DNA of 64,000 bases from Nitrososphaeraceae archaeon (GCA_009377575.1 WHTU01000004.1:48090-112089), one strand, 5' to 3'. Counted from the first letter of the stretch, positions 28,236 to 38,269 are shown. Translations and numbers: made by a program. Notes: generated by a model not told the origin, from the letters alone.

Positions 28236-28598
28236 CTAGTCCTTCGACAATTGCATAGATGGTGGCAATTGTATTAACAGTGCCAATAACTTCTCCTTCA
28301 ATTCAGACATAGAATCAAAAAAGTGATCCAATTGATCTTTGTCAAAATTATATAATCTCTTATCGTGAGTTATTACTTTGGGAAATTTTACGGTGAACCG
28401 GAAGTTACTTGGGGTTCGTTTATACCGGTTCTTGACCATGAATTCATTGGGAATCCCGTAAAATGATAAGTCTATTTCTACGTAATCAAATACACTAGAG
28501 TAATATTTCAGCCATCTCGAATTCTCTATAGATTTAGGATAAAATGGTCCTTGCCATGATGAGTAGCTCCAACCCGAACATCCAATGTAATATTGCAT
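28236..28598 (-). pseudogene. DUF72 (YecE-like) protein, C-terminally truncated
   Basis: 120 residues matching the first half of the DUF72 TIM-barrel family: YIGCSGWSYSSWQGPFYP, YVEIDLSFYGIP, FTVKFPKVITHD and LLIQLPPS. Family members are usually about 240-270 residues, and the second half is not recoverable in any frame downstream. It is therefore probably non-functional. The function of the family is unknown. Confidence 0.75.
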
Positions 28599-28765
28599 TC
28601 GCTGTTGCAGTATGCTTATTTATATATACAACAATACAAACAGATAGTCATTCTGTAGTTCGAGGTTGAAACCATGGGCAAAAATTGTTACTATAGCACT
28701 TTTGGTAGCATAATGATCATGCATCGCACTTTTAATTACGAAATATAATCAATGATAACAAAAAT

Positions 28766-29338
28766 ATGGCATTTAGAAATTTCCCTAAATTAAATGGTGC
28801 CTTTATTAACTTAAGAGAACTTTCAGTAAATGACTCAAAGCTAATAACTCGTTTTATGAATTACAAAATTGCAAAAAATCTGTATGATGTACCTTATCCC
28901 TATACGATGAAAAATGCTCTAGACTTTATCAAGTCTTCCCGTAGCGATTTTAACTCCTTTAATGCCATACATTTTGCAATAGAATACCGGAAGTCATCAA
29001 CTAATGATTCTCTGCCGTTCGTAGGAGTTATAGGCCTCAAAGGTATTGATCTAGTCAATAAAAAAGCAGGTCTAGGATACTGGATTGGAGAAGAATACTG
29101 GGGTAAAGGGATAGCTACAGCAGGTGTGCAACTCATTATTTCCTATGCATTTTCTGAATTAGGATTTGAAGAAATCGATGCTTATGTCTTTCCTGAAAAT
29201 AAGGCCTCGATTAGGGTTTTAGAAAAAAATGGCATGAACCTTATAGGAGAAATAAATGAATATCATCCTGTGTCGGGAATGTATCGAGCTTCACTTAAAT
29301 ATATGATACGAGAAAGCGAGAGAGAAATTATGGCATAG
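28766..29338 (+). CDS. RimJ/RimL-type GNAT acetyltransferase
   Basis: 190 residues. The GNAT core reads GYWIGEEYWGKGIATAGVQLIISYAF (acetyl-CoA loop), followed by DAYVFPENKASIRVLEKNGM, typical of the RimJ/RimL ribosomal-protein N-acetyltransferase subfamily. It transfers an acetyl group to an amine; the substrate is not evident. The start MAFRNFPKLNG fits the family. Length is normal. Confidence 0.88.
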   Translation: MAFRNFPKLNGAFINLRELSVNDSKLITRFMNYKIAKNLYDVPYPYTMKNALDFIKSSRSDFNSFNAIHFAIEYRKSSTNDSLPFVGVIGLKGIDLVNKKAGLGYWIGEEYWGKGIATAGVQLIISYAFSELGFEEIDAYVFPENKASIRVLEKNGMNLIGEINEYHPVSGMYRASLKYMIRESEREIMA

Positions 29339-29371
29339 AACAGTAGATTTCATAATTACGCATAAACAGTT

Positions 29372-30064
29372 TCATTTGTCTATCCAATGTCCGCAACCTC
29401 GCACTTTCAGGTCCTCGATGTCAATGACATCTGGCATGTTAGCAATGGTTTTGCTAAGCAAATCAGTCTTTCTATAGTCATAGACATCTGTATATACAGA
29501 ATTAATGAAGTCTGCTATACTCTTTTTTGATATCCAAGTTATATTCTTTGAAAGTTTAATGATCAGATACATCTCTTCTGCATCTCCATCTACTTGTATT
29601 GGAAGTAAATAATTAACGCCTTTCAATACTTTCACTCCTAGCCTGGAATAAAATTGGATCCTTCTCTTTCTTCTTAGCCATTCATCTGGATCAGGTACAT
29701 TTTCTTTCGGTACCTCTAACAACATTCCTATGCTATCTGGAATAAAACGATTAAGCTCATTATTTGTGAATTCAAATAGCTTTCTACCTATACCCCGCCG
29801 TTGAAAATTTGGGATAACTGCCATATAGTCAAGTAATGCCATTTTTAAATATTCAAAAATATATAACAAAGAGATACCTATCATAGAGTTATCTTCTACG
29901 GCAGCATATAGATGATACTTGTTATCATTTTTGAGCATATCGTAGATATGATTGAGATATATGTCCAGCTGTTTGGCATTTTCCAATGGAAATGTTGAAA
30001 GATATATGTTACGAAGTTCTTCAAATTCCGTATCAGTTAAATTACTAACTTCCTTTATGATCAT
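29372..30064 (-). CDS. GNAT-family N-acetyltransferase
   Basis: 230 residues if started at the ATG at 30064 (MIIKEVSN); the frame is open to an ATG at 30118, 18 codons upstream. The acetyl-CoA-binding block is LDYMAVIPNFQRRGIGRKLFEFT. The C-terminal region after about residue 150 is specific to this protein. It converges with the other acetyltransferase gene, but the two are not close relatives. Confidence 0.8.
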   Translation of the reverse strand: MIIKEVSNLTDTEFEELRNIYLSTFPLENAKQLDIYLNHIYDMLKNDNKYHLYAAVEDNSMIGISLLYIFEYLKMALLDYMAVIPNFQRRGIGRKLFEFTNNELNRFIPDSIGMLLEVPKENVPDPDEWLRRKRRIQFYSRLGVKVLKGVNYLLPIQVDGDAEEMYLIIKLSKNITWISKKSIADFINSVYTDVYDYRKTDLLSKTIANMPDVIDIEDLKVRGCGHWIDK

Positions 30065-30279
30065 AAAGGAATTAACCCATCTGTAGATGATATTAAGATA
30101 ATGATACAATATTGGCAATGATCGGAATGTTCTTTCAGGAAATGTGGGTGGGGGAAATCAGGGGATAAGATTTAGGATAAAAACTATATGATTATAAGAT
30201 TTAGACCTGATTTCATTGTGCTTTTTGCTTAAGTAGAGAAGGACAGATTATAAACCATGACATCCTAAGCTAGCTAGCT

Positions 30280-30606
30280 ATGAGTTCCTTAGATCCGACT
30301 GCAAGAGGAATGGTGGATAACTTTGTTGATGGCACAATCGCCGAAATACCACAATGGGTTTCAAGGATAAGACCACAAACTGCTTTGAATAAGCAACATG
30401 GTATTTTGAGTGAATACGAAGATGATAATAATGAAACTGTTCTTATGGTTGGATTTATTCAGGGATTTGTATTTGGCCTTTTTCATGGATGGTATCATGA
30501 GCACTACAATAATTTCCCCGATGACCAACAGTTGTTAGAAGTAGGCAGGATAGTAGGCGGAAGCTTATCGAAGATCAAGGACGCTGTATTGAATAGGGAT
30601 GATTGA
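30280..30606 (+). CDS. Hypothetical protein
   Basis: 108 residues. The middle has a moderately hydrophobic, His-rich stretch (VGFIQGFVFGLFHGWYHEHYNN), and the end is a helix (EVGRIVGGSLSKIKDAVL). It may associate with membrane or metal; no family recognised. Coding character is good and the gene appears intact among decayed neighbours. Confidence 0.55.
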   Translation: MSSLDPTARGMVDNFVDGTIAEIPQWVSRIRPQTALNKQHGILSEYEDDNNETVLMVGFIQGFVFGLFHGWYHEHYNNFPDDQQLLEVGRIVGGSLSKIKDAVLNRDD

Positions 30607-30665
30607 TATAATTGGTTCAAGTATTATGCCCCTGATTCCATTACGACGTCACATTAGATCAAGAA

Positions 30666-30830
30666 ATGACAATCATAGTTTTAACTGGAAGTCCTGGAAT
30701 CGGGAAGACCACAGTAGTATTGCGTGTTGCCGGAGAATTAAAAGAAAGAGGAGTGAATGTAGGCGGTGTAATCTCTAGAGAGCTCAGAACCAATAATGTA
30801 AGAACAGTGCCCGCGAAAAGATTTCGATAG
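30666..30830 (+). pseudogene. THEP1-type NTPase, N-terminal fragment
   Basis: 54 residues starting [16 protein letters not shown], with the P-loop GSPGIGKT and the following [20 protein letters not shown], which is the N-terminus of the THEP1/COG1618 nucleoside-triphosphatase family (about 170-180 residues). A TAG ends it at 30828, and the Walker B and the rest are gone. Confidence 0.75.
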
Positions 30831-31002
30831 CACCTTCGGTAAAGCGATTTACAGTTTTACCGAAAGAGAGAAGATCAAACTTGCATCATTTCCTTTAGAT
30901 GACAATCATATACTGAGGGTTTCAATCGAAAAGGAAGAAAAAGATCATGCTCAAATAATTCACAGTATACTAGACACTATTCGAGCTTCTTCCAAGAATT
31001 GA
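30802..31002 (+). pseudogene. C-terminal fragment of an unidentified protein
   Basis: In another frame, overlapping the THEP1 fragment, is an open stretch without a start: FGKAIYSFTEREKIKLASF, then HILRVSIEKEEKDHAQIIHS. It looks like the tail of a small alpha/beta protein that fused to the THEP1 stub through a deletion. Family not recognised with confidence. Confidence 0.4.
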
Positions 31003-31198
31003 TTAGTAATCGATGGAGGATGATCATCTGCTTTGCATATTCTCTCTCATCATATTGACTGCTGCCCCCTATGCCTCAAGCCATCTTACGAGAGTAGGAC
31101 GACAGTGAGGCTTTTTTTGTAGCTGCATAGATTGGATAGATGACGCGAATCTGTGGTAAATACTAATTATATCTACGTAGCTTAATGTAAATATATAA

Positions 31199-32146
31199 TT
31201 GACTGACCAGTTCGACGGCATCACTCCACCAACTGCCACAACTGAGATCCTGTATGGTGTTGAAAATGCAGTAGGAAGGGGAGTAAAATTTATGCAAAAT
31301 GCAAAAGAGATCATGGATTTGTTTGGTGATAAGTACGGGCCTTCTATTATCATGACGTTTGATGTTTATAAGGATAACTATATTGCGGCAAGGCAGTGAG
31401 GCTGCAAAATAAGGCTTATAACTGAAATCACCTCCGATAACATTCACTACTGTAAAGGACTAATGAAGATAGTAAATGAATTAAGACATTTAGAAGGTTT
31501 CAAAGGCGGCATGGCGGTGAGTGAATCAGAATACATGACCACTACAACTCTGTCTGAAAAACAACTATTGACTCAAATCTTTTATAGCAATGCCTTGGAA
31601 GTGGTTGAACAAGCGCAATACATTTTCAATACTTTTTGGAATAAAGCAATACCTGCCAAACAAAGAATAAAGGAGATCGAAGAAAATCAAAAAAGAGAGT
31701 TTATTGAAACTATTCAAGACTCTGAAGAAACTCTCAGCCTTATTTCAAAGGTACTATCTTCTGCAACCGAAGAGATATTGATAATATTTTCGCACGCAAA
31801 CATACTCCATCAATACCAAAAACATGGAATATTAGATCTGCTGAAAAGAAAGGCAGAAGATGAAATCATAATTAGAATCTTGATTGGGATGGATTATTCC
31901 ATAGCAGAAAAGGCAATAGAATCGTTGAAGGGATATTAGTATATAGAGTTACGTTATCTTCTTAAATCAATACAAACCAAACTAACAACTATAGTAGCAG
32001 ACAGACAAGTATCATTAGTAATAGAAGAAAAAGAGAAAGAAGATTCAATTGGTTTAGCAACATACTCAAATAGTGAATCAACAGTTTTGTCATATGCTTC
32101 TATATTTGAGAATCTATGGATTCAATCGGAGTTCACGCAACAGTAA
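31199..32146 (+). pseudogene. Sensor-kinase input domain broken by two in-frame stops
   Basis: One reading frame runs from 31199 to 32146, interrupted only by TGA at 31397-31399 and TAG at 31937-31939. Parts in order: TEILYGVENAVGRGVKFMQN, then RLITEITSDNIHYC, HLEGFKGGMAVSESEYM, IETIQDSEETLSLISKVL and IGLATYSNSESTVLSYASIF. This is the N-terminal sensing region of a sensor histidine-kinase family I associate with soil Thaumarchaeota. The kinase domain expected after about residue 320 is missing. The start is TTG at 31199. Confidence 0.75.
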
Positions 32147-32407
32147 AGTTTCGAATATGCTAACGACCAACATAACGTATACCGATACTAATTTTCAAGA
32201 CACGAATGTCGCCTTCCCATCACGCCTCCAGTATAATCTCCAGTAACCCTCACTATGCATCCTTCAGCATCACATATTTCCCTTAGTAATTCTAAGGTTA
32301 ATCTAATATTTGCTACATATCGGGTACCATTTTCATGTATTGATGGAAGAAATCCTGTTCTTTATGATAGCTTTAATATGTATAACTAGCCATATCCAGT
32401 TAGGTAC

Positions 32408-32805
32408 TTACGCATGTTGAACCTGAAGTGCTTGGTTCTGAAGTACTGTCCTTATAAATTGTTCGAATAGCGTGTTGAGCTCTAAGATATTCTCCATATC
32501 CATTGGTGGAGTTCTGAATTCAAATTGACACGAACCACACTGCATCTCCATAATGGCTTTGACGTAAAAGAAAAAAGTTGTGAATCGGGTTGTTTCTTGT
32601 TATTTATTATCGTCCATGCTGCACGTCTAACCTCTTCTACTTCGTCTATGCACCGTTTGTAAAAATACACGAGATCACCCTTTGCAAGATCGAATACAAA
32701 CCTTTGCGATAATTGCTTTAATACCTTAATATCTCTACTAATGGTAGAGACATGCACTCCTAATAAATGGGCTATGTCTGTCTCATTATATCCCTGTGCT
32801 AGCAT
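32408..32805 (-). pseudogene. Frameshifted helix-turn-helix gene
   Basis: The N-terminal part has a homeodomain-like HTH (QGYNETDIAHLLGVHVSTISRDIKVL). The open frame continues upstream of the first ATG (WIYYIEERRREVAQ) to a stop, with no start codon there. Around 32560 the frame shifts: the tail in the other frame (MEMQCGSCQFEFRTPPMDME, then LFEQFIRTVLQNQAL) continues to 32408 and fits as the proper C-terminus with a CxxC pair. So the gene is damaged at both ends. Confidence 0.6.
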
Positions 32806-33120
32806 TTGTGCAACTTCTCTTCTACGTTCCTCTATGTAGTATATCCACTTCTTTTACACATGAGGGCGTGTGTTTTGCATCCTGTTTCTTGTAGTTTCTA
32901 GTAGGTTCGCATACGCCATAGCTACATGTTCCTGTTCATAGTTGTGACTATCTTTTCATAATAGGGCCATAACTCACGCTCATCATGGCACCCTTAGTGC
33001 TCTGGTACTGGTGTCTTTCCCTAAATGGCTTATTCCTATTTTCAGATATTTGCTACAAGACATTTCATCAAAATATACAAGTGTTCTAGAACACAAACGG
33101 CTAGCGCAGAAAAAAGCCAT

Positions 33121-33423
33121 CTAGGCTTCCTTTACATCTGCTTCGTCCATCTCCGTTTCGAACCGTGCATCTGTTTTTTCCAAAGGCTCAAATCCTTCTT
33201 TTACATATCTTATTCTGTTTCCGTATTCCTTTTCCTTCTCTGACACTCTAATGCTCTTAAGTAGATCAAGCTGACTAGCTGCACTTTTGTAAAACTCTTT
33301 TCTCAGCTTGGCATCTCCAGAAATGTATTTGGCAGAAGCATAAATTCCAATAGCAAGTAGATAAGTGCAGAACAGTGGAGAGAGATTAAGAGAGTATGTG
33401 TTGTTTGAAACGTACCTATCCAT
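33121..33423 (-). CDS. Hypothetical protein with one membrane segment
   Basis: 100 residues. A hydrophobic segment (LFCTYLLAIGIYASAKYI) near residues 17-34 is followed by a highly charged helical part. No family recognised. It lies upstream of the broken HTH gene on the same strand, about 300 bases away. Intact ATG start at 33423. Confidence 0.5.
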   Translation of the reverse strand: MDRYVSNNTYSLNLSPLFCTYLLAIGIYASAKYISGDAKLRKEFYKSAASQLDLLKSIRVSEKEKEYGNRIRYVKEGFEPLEKTDARFETEMDEADVKEA

Positions 33424-33495
33424 TAGAGATCTTTATTTTTAGTAGGCTTGGCATTAAGCTTTATGTATTTAAATATATATCTTACCTTATAAGAT

Positions 33496-33615
33496 ATGAG
33501 CAATAAAGATGCTGAAAAAGAAGAAATGAAAGATGAAACTCACGAAGAAGAAGACACGGAACAGGATGAACAGGATGCTGAAAATGAAAATGATACAGAT
33601 TATCAACAAGAATGA
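33496..33615 (+). CDS. Very acidic 39-residue peptide
   Basis: ATG at 33496 to TGA at 33613. Nearly half of the residues are Asp or Glu (EEEDTEQDEQDAENEND), with no hydrophobic core. A TATA-like ATATATCTTACCTTATAA stretch lies just upstream. It may be a real small acidic protein or the remnant of a longer one. Confidence 0.35.
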   Translation: MSNKDAEKEEMKDETHEEEDTEQDEQDAENENDTDYQQE

Positions 33616-33680
33616 ACATTACTTAAAGAAACAAATTATAACTAACCATCACATATGAGCAAGTGATATGTAATTTGATA

Positions 33681-34010
33681 TCAGGTAATTGAAGTGCCAA
33701 ATTGGCCAGATAGTATAGATTTCGCTAATTCGTACGGTTTATTGCCATTTAATATCTCATTCAGGAGCATAATAAGATCATCAATAGTAACCACATTTAC
33801 TCCTTCAAACTCCGTAGAACCCTTAGATCGAGTAATCTGATCTACTTCGACTTGCGTAATTAGAACAGGGTAGATCTTGACTTCGTCTGATTTTATTCTT
33901 TGTCTTAATTCAAAAGAAATATCTTGTATATCTGCTACTTTTTCACTTTTCCAGTCGGTTGTACATTGACAAAGGAATATCTCTTTATCCTCGGCTAGTG
34001 ATACTTTCCA
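33681..34010 (-). pseudogene. Fragment of a possible nuclease-fold protein
   Basis: A minus-strand frame is open from 34010 to a stop at 33681 but has no start at its head. It reads EIFLCQCTTDWKSEKVADI, then KIYPVLITQVEVDQI and VVTIDDLIMLLNEIL. The strand-with-Cys/Asp-Lys pattern and a following VxxVxLIT strand resemble a restriction-endonuclease-like fold, with an end helix. This is a weak resemblance; the N-terminus is missing. Confidence 0.4.
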
Positions 34011-34393
34011 CTAACTAAAAGCTCTTATTTGCAAAATTTTAAAATTGATTGTCTTACGTTATGTTGTAATCATACAATGTTATTTGAAATAAGCATGATT
34101 GCGAGATGAAATAGATCTATATGTTCCAATCAATACATCCTGATAGCAATTAATTGGAGTTACTCTCATGATAATCGTACTCTTCCCTTGAGATTGTCGA
34201 AGAGTCTACCTGATCGTTTACTTTAGGCCTTATCGATCCCTTCACGACTTGGAATAAGTCTTCAAGACGAGCAAGCACGACAGCCATACTAGGTAACGAA
34301 TGGGGATGACTGTTATGTGTTGGTGATACAAATCTGACTGTCAGTGAGGTTGAATTAGAACCAACTCGGTCTTACGTTGCCATAATTACAGAT
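34011..34393. other. Intergenic, nothing identified
   Basis: About 380 bases with stops in all frames between a gene fragment and a zinc-finger gene. No structure noted. Confidence 0.4.
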
Positions 34394-34576
34394 TTATGCT
34401 ACACCTACAGGAGGTCTTCTGGACTCGCTATGCTCCAACAATCTATGGTAGTTAAATATATACTCACTCTCAAGTATCAAGTTGCATAAACTGCATTTCC
34501 ATTTGCGAGTTAATCGTCCTTCAATATTGGCCATACGGTTCTGCTGAAGTTCTTGTTTTGCGGCTGTTTCAGGCAT
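34394..34576 (-). CDS. Small C2H2 zinc-finger protein
   Basis: 60 residues with one classical finger, CSLCNLILESEYIFNYHRLLEH (C-x2-C-x12-H-x4-H), near residues 28-49, preceded by a basic helix and followed by SESRRPP. Single C2H2 fingers are known in small archaeal proteins and probably bind DNA. ATG start at 34576, with a TATA-like element just upstream. Confidence 0.7.
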   Translation of the reverse strand: MPETAAKQELQQNRMANIEGRLTRKWKCSLCNLILESEYIFNYHRLLEHSESRRPPVGVA

Positions 34577-35134
34577 ATATAATTACTTAGAGAATACTAG
34601 TAGTTAAGGATTTGGCCGAGCTCGAAAAGTCTCTTCAGATTCTTACCAACTTCTTACATAATAGCCAATTTGTTCGACACTCTTTCAAATATTGAGATAT
34701 CAGAACTGATAGCTATCTATTATCTTTCAATTATCTGGCCCAAAGTCAAGTTCACTGATATAGGATTGGATATTGAAGATATTCCATTTGGGTCGGTAAT
34801 GGTTGCTTCAGCTCTCACGCCTTCTAGGCTTTCATCAGTAAATGTAGTTGCAAACTGTATTGAACCACTTTGATTTGCATGAGACGCTTGAGCTCAATTG
34901 CATGGGTAAATAGGGCTAAACGAAAGACAAGAGATTTCTGATCACTAAACAGGAAGCGATTTGATTACATTATGAAAGCTCAACAACATGGCTTCATAGC
35001 TGAAAGAAGAATAAACATGCACACAATGTAGTCTAGTTTAAGCTTCTTTCTGCTAATCTACAGGGAATAAGAACATTGATATTTAGAAGCACTTATGTCA
35101 GGGATTAGCCATTAAGAGTTTCGTGTAACCATAA
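34577..35134. other. Intergenic, no convincing gene
   Basis: About 560 bases. A TTG-started frame at 34670-34873 has some coding look but no recognisable features, so I leave it out. No RNA or repeat seen. Confidence 0.35.
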
Positions 35135-36117
35135 TTGGCAATAAAAGATAGAAGTGTTAGAAGAACCCACAAGCCTAGTGTGATTCCTAATAATGATAAT
35201 GGCGTGAAATCTGGACAACCTGCACAGAGACAGGAACAACAGCAAAATATGATTCGTCGTTCAGATGGTTCAGATAGCACGAAGAAAAAACCTATTGCAT
35301 ATGCTGGTCCTGAACAGATTGTATATGAAGGAGGAAAAGTACAGTTGGAAGGTTTCTGCAATTTGGATCAGAATGAACTAGAACTAAATAGGGACCTAGT
35401 ATATGATTGGATTTTTGTAAGTGAAGGTTCTGATGCGACAATACCCCAACAGGAATTCAAAAGTATAAAAAATCCTACTTTTACAGCTCCGTATATTGGT
35501 TTCAAACCAATATGAGATAATCAATACAGGGAGAATGTAGGCGATAGATTTATTTCCAATGAGGATTATAAGCCATACTCTAATCTCATTTTCCAACTAG
35601 TTGTTACCGATAAGAGCACGAATTTGAAAAGTGATCCTTCGTTTGTTACTATTATTGTGAAGATGATACAAAGAGCATTAGTCTTGCAAGGCGGTGGAGC
35701 TTTAGGAGCTTATGAGATGGGAGCGTACAAGGCTTTATGTGAAAAACTAATATCAAAGGACAATTCTAATGGAGAGAATCTAAGAAAAAATAGGCCATTA
35801 TTTGATATAATTGCTGGTACTTCAATAGATAAGATCTCAGAAAGATACCTTAAAGAAGGCAAAGACGGCGAAGACGATTTTAGAAAGATATGCCGAGAGA
35901 TATAGAAGATCCTAAGCTCAGTGAAAAGCTAATAACACTTCAACTTCAGGAAATGATGACGTTCGCGTTCACAAGTCTTCAGATATTCAATGAGTTTATG
36001 AAGTATTTTGAGAAGTTCAAGTCCAAAGAAAAGTTGACCGAGGAAGATAAGGAAATAATTAGATCATTATGGCATACAATGTCCCATTTATCGAGTAAGG
36101 TTAAAGGTTTTGGATAG
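35135..36117 (+). pseudogene. PKD-domain/patatin-like phospholipase fusion, decayed
   Basis: One frame runs from 35135 to 35905, broken only by TGA at 35513-35515. First comes a PKD-like beta domain (KPIAYAGPEQIVYEGGKVQL ... LIFQLVVTDKS). Then the patatin start MIQRALVLQGGGALGAYEMG (oxyanion loop) follows, and IIAGTSI, where GTSIG with the nucleophile Ser should continue. Instead a deletion joins to DKISERYLKEG. A one-base shift near 35895 leads into the tail DIEDPKLSEKLITLQ up to 36117. The enzyme lacks most of its hydrolase domain, including the catalytic Asp region. Confidence 0.75.
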
Positions 36118-36187
36118 TTGGTTATATACGTATACATACTGTCAAATTGAGGTTGAAGACTTTAATACGAGATAGATTATAGGTGCT

Positions 36188-36808
36188 ATGGTCAATACGA
36201 TGTCATCGAGGAATGAAAGAAGATTCAAACTAATCGAGTTCATCAAGACGCATGGCATAGTATTCAAACATGTACAACTATTTTCAAAAATTGAAACTGA
36301 TTATTACTATGACTTGAGACGGGTTTCACTCGATGCTTACGGAGCGAACTTAATCGCAGATCTAATGTTAGAAGAAGTTAAGAAGTTTGGTGCAAAATCT
36401 GTTGGTGGATTGGCTGCAGGATCTATCCCTATATCAACGGCACTTATAATGAAAGATTCTAATTTTGGCGAATATAGCAATGGCTTGCGTCAATTTTTTG
36501 TAAGAAAAGAACGCAAAGAGCATGGACTGCAAAAGAGAATCGAGGGTGAAGTCATTGATCCAGTGGTTATTGTGGACGATGTCTTAACTTCAGGTAGGAG
36601 TATTATGGAGGCCATTGAAGCGGTAATGCACGAAGGACACGATGTTAGAGGTGTTGTCTGTATAATTGATAGACAAGAAAAGTCGACACCAAACGTCCTT
36701 AAAGATAAAGTAAAGTACACTCCATTGTTCACACATTCTGATTTCAAGCAATTCATAGATGATAGATTGAAAGGAAAGCAACTTACCACAGGAAAGAATA
36801 CTACCTAG
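36188..36808 (+). CDS. pyrE: Orotate phosphoribosyltransferase
   Basis: 206 residues. It joins orotate to PRPP in pyrimidine synthesis. The PRPP-binding motif VVIVDDVLTSGRSIMEAIEAV is intact, and SVGGLAAGSIPISTAL and FVRKERKEHGLQKRIEG are typical of the family. The start is the ATG at 36188; an alternative ATG lies four codons later. It is one of the few intact housekeeping genes in this decayed stretch. Confidence 0.92.
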   Translation: MVNTMSSRNERRFKLIEFIKTHGIVFKHVQLFSKIETDYYYDLRRVSLDAYGANLIADLMLEEVKKFGAKSVGGLAAGSIPISTALIMKDSNFGEYSNGLRQFFVRKERKEHGLQKRIEGEVIDPVVIVDDVLTSGRSIMEAIEAVMHEGHDVRGVVCIIDRQEKSTPNVLKDKVKYTPLFTHSDFKQFIDDRLKGKQLTTGKNTT

Positions 36809-36856
36809 AATTCATTAGTTGATATATTTCCAGAGACGACTTCTTATTTCTATAGA

Positions 36857-37039
36857 ATGAGACAACGAAGACGCATGTTCGGTATGTCATTTCATGACCG
36901 CCAGGCAATAACCGTAAACGTTGAAAGACAAACCTATAAAGAAATTCAGGATCTTTGTAAACAAGAACGAAGGACATTAAGTGAACTCATTCATAACTTT
37001 TTCATATCTAAATTAGAGAGTTCCAAAAATAGTTCCTAA
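36857..37039 (+). CDS. Ribbon-helix-helix (CopG-like) protein
   Basis: 60 residues. The strand QAITVNVERQTYKEIQDLC and the second helix RTLSELIHNFFISKL match the ribbon-helix-helix fold, which binds DNA as a dimer. A basic lead (MRQRRRMFG) precedes it. It follows pyrE by about 50 bp. It may be a small repressor; the partner is unknown. Confidence 0.65.
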   Translation: MRQRRRMFGMSFHDRQAITVNVERQTYKEIQDLCKQERRTLSELIHNFFISKLESSKNSS

Positions 37040-37808
37040 TACTTATTCCGGTAATATTATTGGTAGAATAGATTGGGTCACCGTGTAGATCTATTCTAGA
37101 TTCAGAAATGAAATACAGTATTCGAACAAATAGACAAAAATCTCGGCGACCATTCTTCAAAAAAGACTGTAATAACATACTAGAAAATAAAATGCAGAAG
37201 GAATTAGAAGAGTAAGAACAATACTAATATCATTATTACTGCTAATACACCACTTAACATTAGAAATGTCTTCATGTTTTCATCATAACATATGGTCTAA
37301 ATCTGCCCCATTTATACCATAAGTCTGGGTCCAGTATTTTATGAAATGAAATACTCTGAAAAGCAGACAAAAACGCGGCGACCAATAATTAATTCTTTTT
37401 AAAGTACGGTGTCCTTATACTAAACCTGGTCCAATGCGGTAGTTCTGCCGTTTTGGACAAGTGACGCAATAGACATATCGTAAGACAGATCGCTTCGTCA
37501 TTGTACGACCCGTCGTCTTGAGTCACAGGCGGCGGGTTATGTAGTTCCTTTAAATTATAACTTGATTCTATACGGATATGGAGAATCTAACGTGGTGATT
37601 CGGCCAGAAAAGGGGTGGTTATTGATGATAATGTGGATCCAAATAATTTGTATAATGACGATACTCCAAAGCAGTACGAACCGTTTAACTGTGCAAAGGG
37701 TCACAAAATTGAATATGTGGCCATGCAAAATTCTAGCTCATACATGAAAACAAAGCAACACAACTGGTTATATGCAATTGACCTAACCTAAGTAGGAAGA
37801 CCAAACAT
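37040..37808. other. Non-coding region with a two-copy repeat and gene debris
   Basis: About 770 bases. A shared segment, GAAATGAAATAC, then an A-rich part with AGACAAAAA, then CGGCGACCA, occurs at 37104-37152 and 37342-37384. A stretch at about 37600-37790 is open in one frame (KGVVIDDNVDPNNLYND ... GHKIEYVAMQNSSSYMKT) without a clear start. It is probably debris of the same decayed region. Confidence 0.4.
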
Positions 37809-37958
37809 TTTTTGAATAAACAAGCTCAATGGCTTACTGTAATTATATATCTTCCAAAACGATCACCAAATCTAAATCTCGTTGAAACAAAGGTGAACTG
37901 GAATCCTAGGATGGATATGTGTTCCATCTTATTGCTATATCATTTCCCCGGAAGTTAG
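37809..37958 (+). mobile_element. IS630-type transposase fragment
   Basis: The open frame reads QWLTVIIYLPKRSPNLNLVE, matching the LPPYSPDLNPIE block that precedes the last catalytic acid of IS630/Tc1-like DDE transposases, then TKVNW, and stops at 37956. The rest of the element and its inverted repeats are not visible. Confidence 0.65.
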
Positions 37959-38059
37959 ATCTATAACGTTTTTTACGAGTGCAAGTGTTAAATCATCGCC
38001 AGTGACCTATCAACTAAGATAACAAAACTGATAGGTAAAACGTTGCATAACTAGTCAGT

Positions 38060-38263
38060 AGAAAGATCAACCATATACTAGGAAGAGTACATCATTCTCA
38101 AACAAATGGTAAGATAGAAAGATTCTACGAGACATTCCAGTCAAAGATACCATACTTTGAATCTATTGATGAATTCATAACATGGTACAATACCAAGAGA
38201 CCTCATATGTCATGGAACTGATTAGAAACACCCATCCAAGCATTCTACACACCTACCTTGTGC
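38060..38263 (+). mobile_element. IS481/IS3-type transposase C-terminal fragment
   Basis: The frame reads INHILGRVHHSQTNGKIERF, the integrase-core block with the final catalytic Glu, then IDEFITWYNTKRPHMSWN, typical of rve-domain transposases. A TGA at 38219-38221 interrupts it before LETPIQAFY. The upstream part of the gene is gone. Its frame runs straight into that of the next gene. Confidence 0.75.
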
Positions 38264-38269
38264 CAGACG

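Noticed and set aside
32188..32361. Minus-strand open stretch reading TGFLPSIHENGTRYVAN and EICDAEGCIVRVTGDY
   Set aside because: Looks somewhat protein-like but has no start codon and no family I recognise; may be another gene fragment.
33025..33243. Plus-strand frame rich in Phe and Ser
   Set aside because: Shadow of the minus-strand gene at 33121-33423.
34670..34873. 67-codon frame with TTG start
   Set aside because: No domain or homologous pattern visible; left out.
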